Origin: RGIG8775 sp045612185 | GTDB lineage: Bacteria > Bacillota > Clostridia > Oscillospirales > CAG-272 | DNA length: 64,000 nt | Direction of reading: 5' to 3' | Assembly (NCBI GenBank): GCA_045612185.1 | Contig: JAZKYO010000100.1 | Location: forward strand, 1 to 64,000 | Part shown: positions 24,661 through 32,700 of the stretch, in pieces | Layout of the letters: each line of letters begins with the position of its first letter | Numbering within the stretch: position 1 is the stretch's first letter | Made by a program: the position numbers and the translations under genes | The notes under the pieces: generated by a model | Databases searched by the model: none | The model's input: the letters and a program-made list of their open reading frames with translations, nothing else | Told to the model about the DNA's origin: nothing

Positions 24661-27006
24661 ATGACTAACAAGAAGACAACCAAGCGCGCGTTGCTCCTTA
24701 GCGTTGTAGCACTTTTGCTTTGCTTCACAATGCTTATGGGTACAACTTACGCATGGTTCACAGACTCTGTTACGAGCACAGGAAACAAGATCGTAGCAGG
24801 AACACTTGACGTCAAGCTTTTGATGTACAACGCAAACACAGGAGATTATGAGGACATCTCCACAACAACCGATCCCGTTATCGGTGCTGCTATCTTTGGC
24901 GAGGGCACAACAGCAAACGCTGACACCGCAGCTACCCTTTGGGAGCCCGGCAAGACTCAGACTGTATACCTTGCTATCGAGAACGCAGGCTCGCTTGATC
25001 TCAAGTATCAGGTAGCTCTTGAAGTTAAGAACGTTGAGAAGAATCTCACAGACGTTGTTAGCTACGCGATCTCTCCCGATGCAAAGCCCGACTCACAGCC
25101 CGTCAACGGTTGGGTTGGTAACGGCATTCAGGTTGGCATGGGTATCAACCCCACAGCTTCTCAGAACGTAGCTCTTGCAGCAGGTAACACTCACTACTTC
25201 GCACTCTCCGTACATATGGACGAGGATGCAGGCAATGACTACATGAACGGCTCTATCGAGTTCGACATCAAGGTACTTGCTACTCAGCTTAATGCAGAAA
25301 ATGACAGCTTTGGTCCCGATTATGACGAGGATTCCACATATTATATAGAGTCCGAGTCGGTAGACACCACACAGGAAGTAACTAACAACATTATGTTTAC
25401 ATCTCACAGCTCTAACAATTCGGTTAAGCTTGCTGTAAGTAAGGAAATACTCAATAATCTTCCTGCTGAAGTTGAATCCGTAGTTTTCTCTCACTCCGAT
25501 CCTAAAGTTGACGAAGTAAACAAGATTATCTCTTACAATCACTTCGAGCTTGAGGATCAGAACGGCGCGGCTATCGACCTTACAAGCAACACTACTCCCA
25601 TCGTCGTAACACTTCCCGCACAGGACTTCTTCCCTGCCGGCGAGTACGTTACAGTTAAGCACGACGGTGAAATTATAGGCGTAGGTCTTGTAAACGACGA
25701 CACAACTATCACCTATGAGGCAGTTCACTTCTGCGAGGTAGAGATTAGTGAAGCTGACGCGGCTTTCATTGCCGTTATCGCAAGCAAGCCCTATAACACT
25801 CTTCAGGATGCTATCAACGACGCAAAAGACGGCGACGTTATCAACCTTATGAGAGGCAGAGTGTCCGAAATCAGCGAAACTCTAAACGTTACGACAAACG
25901 CCAACATCAACGGTAACGGAAACGTTATCAAGAGAGCCGATGGTGCTGAAAATATAGTTATGTTTAGCGTAAACGACGGAAAGACACTTACTCTTTCCAA
26001 CATCACCCTTGACGGTGGCGCAGTTTGGACAGGTGAAATAAACCCCCACCTTCTTCGCGGAACTGAAAACAGCGGTAAAACAACAGGCGGTTATTTGATT
26101 TCTACAGCCAAAGGCCATATCGTACTTGAAGAAGGTGCAATTCTTCAGAACAATGACGGTGCAAACGCAGTTTTCCCCGGAACTCGTACCGGTGGCACGC
26201 TCACAATTAACGGCGGCGAGATTATCAACAATCATTCCGCTGCAGGTGCAATTTGGGGCGGTGGTGCTATCACTCTCAACTCCGGTAAAATAAACGGAAA
26301 TCACGGCGGTATCGGCGGTGCTATCCGCGTAGTTACAAACATAGGCACAGTTCTTACTATGAACGGCGGTGAGATGAACCATAATATGTCTGATGCCGTC
26401 GGCGGCGCTATCTGGGCCGGTTCCAGCAGAAGCACCAACGTATACGTTCTCAACGGCGGTGAAATGGCTTACAACTATTCCGCATCAACAGGCGGTGCTA
26501 TCTACGCAGGCTACTACGAAACAGTTAAGATTGGCGGAGATTTCAAGATGCACGATAACAGCTGTTCGGCAAATATCGGCGCTGAAATCAGATTCCACGA
26601 TCACGCAAGCCTTATTATGACGGGCGGTGAGGTTTCCAACGAGGCAGATAACGCATTCTACCTCAACAACAACTCCGCATCTATAACGGGCGGTAAGTAC
26701 GTTGGTAACCTCGGTTACTCCGGCGGTCTTGGTCTTACCATCGGTGAGGCTGACATTGAAGGTGTTATCGCGTACGATCTTGCCACTAACCACAATACAG
26801 CAAACCTTGCTACAAGCTTTAACAGCTTCAAGTTTACAGTTAACGAAAGCGCGGCTAACTTCGCACAGTTCAACTTCAAACCCGCCGCAGGTTACGTATA
26901 CACCGAAGGCGACGAAGCTAAGCTTGTTTGCATGAACGAGGGTTACGAAACCTATTGGGATGCAGCGGCAGGAGTGTTCAAGCTTCAGACAGTTGCTGAA
27001 AACTAA
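24661..27006 (+). CDS. TasA-like exported protein with beta-helix domain
   Basis: A 781-residue surface protein. The SipW-type signal peptide has a basic start, a hydrophobic core (LLLSVVALLLCFTMLMG) and the TTYAWFTDSVTS cleavage region. A TasA-like domain follows (about 35-225; KIVAGTLDVKLL, WEPGKTQTVYL, DLKYQV), then a linker beta domain (about 235-370) and a right-handed beta-helix (about 375-740) with repeating GGxxTLNGGEI-like rungs. Such helices bind glycans or act as adhesins. AAAGGAGG before the ATG at 24661 excludes the longer frame from 24598. Its first 140 bp are almost identical to those of the gene at 28001. Confidence 0.82.
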   Translation: MTNKKTTKRALLLSVVALLLCFTMLMGTTYAWFTDSVTSTGNKIVAGTLDVKLLMYNANTGDYEDISTTTDPVIGAAIFGEGTTANADTAATLWEPGKTQTVYLAIENAGSLDLKYQVALEVKNVEKNLTDVVSYAISPDAKPDSQPVNGWVGNGIQVGMGINPTASQNVALAAGNTHYFALSVHMDEDAGNDYMNGSIEFDIKVLATQLNAENDSFGPDYDEDSTYYIESESVDTTQEVTNNIMFTSHSSNNSVKLAVSKEILNNLPAEVESVVFSHSDPKVDEVNKIISYNHFELEDQNGAAIDLTSNTTPIVVTLPAQDFFPAGEYVTVKHDGEIIGVGLVNDDTTITYEAVHFCEVEISEADAAFIAVIASKPYNTLQDAINDAKDGDVINLMRGRVSEISETLNVTTNANINGNGNVIKRADGAENIVMFSVNDGKTLTLSNITLDGGAVWTGEINPHLLRGTENSGKTTGGYLISTAKGHIVLEEGAILQNNDGANAVFPGTRTGGTLTINGGEIINNHSAAGAIWGGGAITLNSGKINGNHGGIGGAIRVVTNIGTVLTMNGGEMNHNMSDAVGGAIWAGSSRSTNVYVLNGGEMAYNYSASTGGAIYAGYYETVKIGGDFKMHDNSCSANIGAEIRFHDHASLIMTGGEVSNEADNAFYLNNNSASITGGKYVGNLGYSGGLGLTIGEADIEGVIAYDLATNHNTANLATSFNSFKFTVNESAANFAQFNFKPAAGYVYTEGDEAKLVCMNEGYETYWDAAAGVFKLQTVAEN

Positions 27007-27020
27007 TTCATTTTAATATG

Positions 27021-27088
27021 TCCCCAAGCCCCCGGGGCTTGGGCGGCAATCAAAGGGCATAAGCAAGCTCTTATGCTTTTTGATTGCT
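27021..27088 (+). other. conserved post-gene stem-loop pair, copy 1
   Basis: CCCAAGCCCC...GGGGCTTGGG forms a GC-rich hairpin. After GCGGC comes a second hairpin built on AATCAAAGGGCATAAG and its complement ending in a T-rich run. The same pair follows the gene at 28001, and a degenerate one follows 29780. It may be a terminator or an mRNA stabiliser/processing site tuning subunit ratios. Confidence 0.6.
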
Positions 27089-27105
27089 GAATGCAAATTA
27101 CATCG

Positions 27106-27143
27106 TTGTACTGCGGAAAATCCGCCTTACATATAAGTTAGTC
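27106..27143 (+). promoter_or_regulatory. conserved leader element, copy 2
   Basis: TTGTACTGCGGAAAATCCGC followed by CTTACATATAAGTTAGTC. It matches the copies at 24598 and 27933 and precedes the ATG at 27178 by 34 bp. Confidence 0.55.
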
Positions 27144-27177
27144 TACCAAAAAAATTAAAAACATAAGGAGGAAGAAA

Positions 27178-27879
27178 ATGACTAACACAATTTCAACCAA
27201 ACGCACACTTCTTTTTAGTGTAGTGGCTCTGTTCCTTTGCTTTGCTATGCTTCTCGGAACAACCTTTGCGTGGTTCACAGACTCTGTTACGAGCACAGGA
27301 AACAAGATCGTAGCAGGTAACCTCGATGTACAACTTTTGATGTACAACGCAAACACAGGAGATTATGAGGACATCTCCACAGCCACCGATCCCGTAATCG
27401 GAGCAGCTATCTTTGGCACAGGCGAAACAGCTAACGCTGATACTGCCGCTACCCTTTGGGAGCCCGGTAAGACTCAGACTGTTTACCTTGCTATCAAGAA
27501 CAACGGTAACCTTGACCTTAAATATCAGGTTATTCTTGTGGTTGCTGACATTGTCAACAGCCTTACAGACGTTGTTAAGTACTCTATCACCCCCGACGCT
27601 ACCCCCAACAATCCTGTAAGCCCTTGGAATACAGGTTTCACAGTTAATTCCGGTGCTAATATTGTCAGTGATCCCGCCGACGTTAGCCTTGAAAAGGACG
27701 CTATCCATTACTTTGCTCTCTCGGTTCATATGGACGAGACAGCCGGTAATGAGTACAAGAACGGTTCTATCACTTTTGATATCAACGTACTTGCTACTCA
27801 GCTCAACTCCGAGCTTGACAGCTTTGATCCCGACTACGACAAGGACGCTGAAAACGTACTTGATACCACCACTCCCTAA
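27178..27879 (+). CDS. TasA-like fibre subunit (SipW-dependent)
   Basis: A 233-residue protein made of only a SipW-type signal peptide (LLFSVVALFLCFAMLLGTTFAWFTDSVTS) and one TasA-like beta domain, so it is the closest match here to a major fibre subunit such as TasA or camelysin. Domain marks include KIVAGNLDVQLL, WEPGKTQTVYL, the DLKYQVIL strand and the C-terminal FDINVLATQLNSE. AAGGAGG precedes the ATG. The mature protein is expected outside the cell, perhaps polymerised. It is flanked by leader elements and strong hairpins that could give it separate expression. Confidence 0.85.
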   Translation: MTNTISTKRTLLFSVVALFLCFAMLLGTTFAWFTDSVTSTGNKIVAGNLDVQLLMYNANTGDYEDISTATDPVIGAAIFGTGETANADTAATLWEPGKTQTVYLAIKNNGNLDLKYQVILVVADIVNSLTDVVKYSITPDATPNNPVSPWNTGFTVNSGANIVSDPADVSLEKDAIHYFALSVHMDETAGNEYKNGSITFDINVLATQLNSELDSFDPDYDKDAENVLDTTTP

Positions 27880-27932
27880 GCAAGAAAAGTTTAGGGCTTA
27901 ACTGCTCTACTCTTTTTTAACACTCTATTTAG

Positions 27933-27968
27933 TTGTATTGCGGGAAATCCGCTTTGCATAAGTTAGTC
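27933..27968 (+). promoter_or_regulatory. conserved leader element, copy 3
   Basis: TTGTATTGCGGGAAATCCGC followed by TTTGCATAAGTTAGTC, 32 bp before the ATG at 28001. Differences from copy 1 are few, and the GCGG/CCGC palindrome is kept. Confidence 0.55.
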
Positions 27969-28000
27969 CATCAAAAATTTTATTTAAGGAGGAAAAGACA

Positions 28001-29668
28001 ATGACTAACAAGAAGACAACCAAGCGCGCGTTGCTCCTTAGCGTTGTAGCACTTTTGCTTTGCTTCACAATGCTTATGGGTACAACCTACGCATGGTTCA
28101 CAGACTCTGTTACGAGCACTGGAAACAAGATCGTAGCAGGTGAGCTTGACGTTCAGCTTTTGATGCATGACGGCACAAACTATGTTGACATCTCCAACGT
28201 TAACGATCCCATAATCGGTGCCGCTATCTTTGGCGAGGGCACAACAGCAAACGCTAACACCGCAGCTACCCTTTGGGAGCCCGGCAAGACCCAGACTGTA
28301 TATCTTTCTATCAAGAATGCAGGCACACTTGACCTCAAGTACATGGTTGCTATCGAGGTTACCGATGTAACCAATAACCTTACAGAGGTTATGCAGTACG
28401 CTATCACTCCCGATGCTAAACCCGACAACGGTCTCGTTACAGGTTGGGTTGCGGACGCAGGCAAGTACGTTGTTAAAGGCACTAACCCCACAGATGCTGT
28501 AAACGTTGTTCTTGGCAAGGGCGCTGAGCACTTCTTCGCTCTTTCCGTTCACATGGACGAGGATGCAGGCAATGACTACATGAACGGTTCTATCACATTC
28601 GACATCAAGGTACTTGCTACTCAGCTTAACTCTGAGGAAGACAGCTTTGGTAAGGACTACGACAAGAATGCCGTATATCCTCAGGGTACAGCAGTTATCG
28701 CTGCCCAGACTATTACCGGAACAGCTGTTGCAGGCGAAACAGCAAACCTCACTAACGCAGACGGAACATTCACAGTAGAAGCAACTGCAGGTGCAACCGG
28801 TGAAGTTAAGGCTACCATTGCTCCCATAAGCGCAACAAATGAAGCTTTCACCGCTGCAGGTTCAACCGGCAAGAGCCTTGTTTCCTATGACGTTGAGGTT
28901 ACAGGTCATGAAGACGGTACTCCCGTTACCTTCAGCTTCTTTGTAGGTGAAGATCTTGCAGATGTAGTAATCTTCCACAAGGGTGCTCCTATGACAGATG
29001 GCACATACTCTTACTCTGCAAGCACAGGTTACGTAACAGTTACCACAAGTGACTTCTCCCCCTTTGAGGCAGCTTTCTACTATGCTGGCGATCTTCCCGT
29101 TGCAAAGGTTTCGTCCTTGACCGACATTCCCGAGGAACTTGAAGTTGGTTATCTCTTCGAAGCAACCGAAGAGATCCCCGAGCCCGAAGGCGAGAATGGC
29201 GAATTCACCGATGAGCAGATCGAAGCTTTCCTTGAAAAAGTTGCTCCCTACGGTCTCTGGCACGCTGACTTCGTTGTTTCCTTTGATAAGGACGTAGCTG
29301 AGGGCGCTGTTGTTCTCGGCGGTCAGTACGATGAATGGAGCGAGACCTGGGTATGCTTCAACACCTACAGAGACATCAAAGCAGGTGAGCGTCTCCGTTT
29401 GCTCGGTCAGGCTTATGCAGAATTGACTAACAACGAAAACAACAAAATCTACATGAATTACGCTGAGCTTTGCGGCTTTGTTCGTGAATTCAGCTGCGGC
29501 GTTGGTGCTAACGATGAAAGCGTAAGCGGTACAACTGTTACCGTCGAGCTTCGTCTTTACGAGACATATTCTGAGGAAGAGTGTCTTGAAAAGTTCGGTT
29601 ATTCTTCTATAAACGAAGAAACAGGCAAATCTGTAGTAATCGCTACATACAACTACACATTCAAGTAA
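28001..29668 (+). CDS. TasA-like exported protein with C-terminal extra domains
   Basis: A 555-residue SipW-type substrate. The signal peptide and first residues are the same as in the 24661 product. The TasA-like domain spans about 35-215. A Thr/Ala-rich beta linker follows (about 225-370, with SYDVEVTGHEDGTPVTF and ATGYVTV-like strands), which resembles the linker regions of the 24661 and 29780 products. The C-terminal domain (about 385-555) is acidic, has few Cys, and I do not recognise it. AAGGAGG precedes the ATG. Likely displayed on the same surface fibre as a tip or accessory subunit. Confidence 0.78.
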   Translation: MTNKKTTKRALLLSVVALLLCFTMLMGTTYAWFTDSVTSTGNKIVAGELDVQLLMHDGTNYVDISNVNDPIIGAAIFGEGTTANANTAATLWEPGKTQTVYLSIKNAGTLDLKYMVAIEVTDVTNNLTEVMQYAITPDAKPDNGLVTGWVADAGKYVVKGTNPTDAVNVVLGKGAEHFFALSVHMDEDAGNDYMNGSITFDIKVLATQLNSEEDSFGKDYDKNAVYPQGTAVIAAQTITGTAVAGETANLTNADGTFTVEATAGATGEVKATIAPISATNEAFTAAGSTGKSLVSYDVEVTGHEDGTPVTFSFFVGEDLADVVIFHKGAPMTDGTYSYSASTGYVTVTTSDFSPFEAAFYYAGDLPVAKVSSLTDIPEELEVGYLFEATEEIPEPEGENGEFTDEQIEAFLEKVAPYGLWHADFVVSFDKDVAEGAVVLGGQYDEWSETWVCFNTYRDIKAGERLRLLGQAYAELTNNENNKIYMNYAELCGFVREFSCGVGANDESVSGTTVTVELRLYETYSEEECLEKFGYSSINEETGKSVVIATYNYTFK

Positions 29669-29681
29669 TATCTCAAAGCCT

Positions 29682-29752
29682 ACCCAAGCCCCTCGGGGCT
29701 TGGGCGGCAATCAAAGGGCATAAGATTTACACTTATACCTTTTGATTACCGT
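29682..29752 (+). other. conserved post-gene stem-loop pair, copy 2
   Basis: CCCAAGCCCCTCGGGGCTTGGG followed by GCGGCAATCAAAGGGCATAAG and its complementary arm. It is nearly the same as copy 1 at 27021, but ends closer to the next ribosome site. Confidence 0.6.
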
Positions 29753-29779
29753 TAAAATTAATTTTAAAAGGAGATAAAA

Positions 29780-32700
29780 ATGAAAAACACACGCAAGTCA
29801 TTGTTTTGCAGCATAATTGCTCTCTTGCTCTGCTTTTCCATGCTTCTCGGTACAACCTACGCTTGGTTTACCGACTCGGTAACCAGTGTAAACAACATTA
29901 TCAAGGCAGGTAACCTTGATATCGCTATGTACTGGAACGAGGACCTTACGGGCAGCTGGAAAAACATTGAAAACGAAAACAAGCTTTTCGACTATGACAA
30001 ATGGGAACCCGGCTACACCGAGGTAAGATACGTAAAAATCGTTAACGAAGGCAATCTTGCTTTCAGATACGCAATGAGCGTTCTTCCTTTGGGTGAGGTA
30101 GGAATACTTGCCAATGTAATCGACGTTTACTACGTTGAAAATCCCACAGCTCCCATAGGCGACAGAACACAGCTGACCGCTCCCGTTGGCACACTTGCTC
30201 AGGTTATCGCGGGTGAGTTTGTCACAAGTGGAAAAATGGAGAACAAGGGCGACGAGCTTATCGTCGGTATCGCTCTCAAAATGCGCGAGGATGCGGGCAA
30301 CGAGTATCAGGGCAAGTCTGTTGGAGACGCTTTCTCCATTCAGATCGTAGCAACACAGCTTGCGCACGAAAACGACTCCTTTGACAATACGTATGACGAA
30401 AACGCAACCTTCCCCGATGCTCCCGTAAACGAGGGCGTAACGGCTCCCGTTGAAAACGAGAACGGATTGGCTAAGAACGACGTTGCGCTTAACGGCACGA
30501 ACGCTTCCGCAACCGTTCCCGCAGGCACCAAGCTTGAGGATGGCGCGTCAAAGCTCACACTTACAGTTACCGAGCTTAACGAAAGCGGCGCAAATATCGC
30601 GCTGGGTGAAAACGATGAGACAAAGTCTCTCGACGTCCATATCGACGGCGTTGCGGCTACAAACGACAAGCCTATAGTTATATCTCTCGGAGCTATTGCT
30701 CCCATAGGACAGAACAGCGGCAACTTCAAGCTCTATCACGTAGAAAACGGTCAGAGCAACCAAATGACTGCTGTTGCAAGCGTTGCGGAGCTTGTAGCTC
30801 ACAACCAATTCTACTATGACCCCGCAACGGGCGAAGTAACAGTTGCTATGGCAACTTTCTCCGAGGTCGCTCTCGTGGCTGACACCGTAAACGCTTGGGA
30901 AGGCGTAGTTGCGACCGCTTTCGCGCGCGGTACAGGTACTGAAGACGACCCCTACATTATCGCAAACGCTGACCAGTTCGTATATTTAGGCGATCTTATT
31001 TCCAACTATAATGAGAATTATGGAGACAAATACTACAAGCTCGTTGCCGACATAAACCTCGGCGGTGAGGAAAACGCAAACGAGGGACACATTTTCTATC
31101 CCATAGGTTATCACAAGGTAGGCGGTGAAATCGCGCCTGCAGACCTTGATGACGCTCCCGTTTTCGATTATTTTGATGACGCGGGCGAGGATTATGCGGT
31201 TTCTCACGTCAGCGCAATAGCTGATAATGGTACAACTTGGTACACCTACGGCGGTGCTTTTCAAGGCACTTTTGACGGAAACGGACACACCATTTCCAAC
31301 ATCTATCAGAACACCTGGCAATTGAAGGGTAACTACAGCGGTAATTACTGGAACGCCGCAATGGGTCTGTTCGGCTACGTAAACGGCGGTACTGTAAAGA
31401 ACCTTACGGTTGACAACTTCTCTTCCGACGGCGAGTTTACCCCCACGGGCGTTATCGCGGCTTACGCGGTTAACTCCACCTTTGAAAATATTGCTATCAC
31501 AAACTGCAATCCCCGCGTTTACAACACGGGTAACGGCGGTATCGTAGGTATCGGCGGTAATTCAAGTGACCCCGACACTTATGCGCTCACGTTCACCAAT
31601 ATCACTATAGACAACACCAACAAGATTTCGGCTCTTTGGGGCTCTTGGGACGTTGCCTGCGGCGGTCTTGTAGGTATGTTCCGCGGTGCGGGTCAAGTAT
31701 ACATGACCAACTGCCACGTTGCGGCGCAGATCGACGTTTTCAACGACGTTTGCGGTAACTATCAGTATTATTGGTACCGCTACTCGGGCATGATGATCGG
31801 TACAAATAAGAACATGATTACCGACACAAACGGTTACACCGTTCCCGAAACAAGCAAGTTCCACGCCGAGAACTGCACGGTTCACTTTGGCGATTGGAAC
31901 GACTACTACTACTGCGAGCTTGTAGCCAACTCTCTCGCATCCTATACTCACGACCACCAGTTCAGCCGTTTGACACAGATTCAGAACGTTTCCGAAATTC
32001 AGGACGCAAACGGCAATTGGATAACGACCGGCAACTACATTTTGATGAACGGCAAGACTCCTACAGAGACCTGCTACCACATAGTAAACCAAAACGGAAC
32101 GCTTACACAGCATCTTCACACCGACGCGGGTGAGGAGACAGTAAACGGTGAAACTGTTCTTAAGGAAAATAATCAGCGCGTTTACCTTCCCTTTAACCAG
32201 CTCTTCACGGGCTACGGCTGGGGCGTAAAGCACATTCCCGTATATAACGGCGAGGACTACGCGTTTGATGGAATTACCATTCTTGACCGCGAAGTGGCTG
32301 ATTCTGTTAAGAAGTTTGAAACCAAGTTTACAGGTGACTTCCTCTACCGTATAGGTAATCAGAATACAGTTTCTCTCGGTTCACTCTTTAAGGAAATAGA
32401 CAATGTCAAACCTTCTGTGACAGATTCCGGCGTTTGGGTAACTGTCGAAGCAATTGACGAAAACTCCAACGTCAGCGGTGTATTCACAAAGGATACCGAT
32501 ACTTGGACTAACGGCACACTCAAATTCAGCGGCACAGGCGTTGTAAAGGTAACTATTCAGGACTATAACTACTGCAAGCCTACCGTTCTCTACCTTGAAG
32601 TTGTTGATGCAACCAACTTGACTTCCGCAACCGGAACAATAACCGGCGGTACGTTCGTATTGCTTTGTGATGTTAATACTTCAACTTATGTAAACTATTG

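Noticed and set aside
25093..25728. Long minus-strand open frames across the surface genes (also 31562-32233 and 22780-23295)
   Set aside because: They lie wholly antisense to well-supported genes with signal peptides and ribosome sites, and lack ribosome sites and family features of their own.
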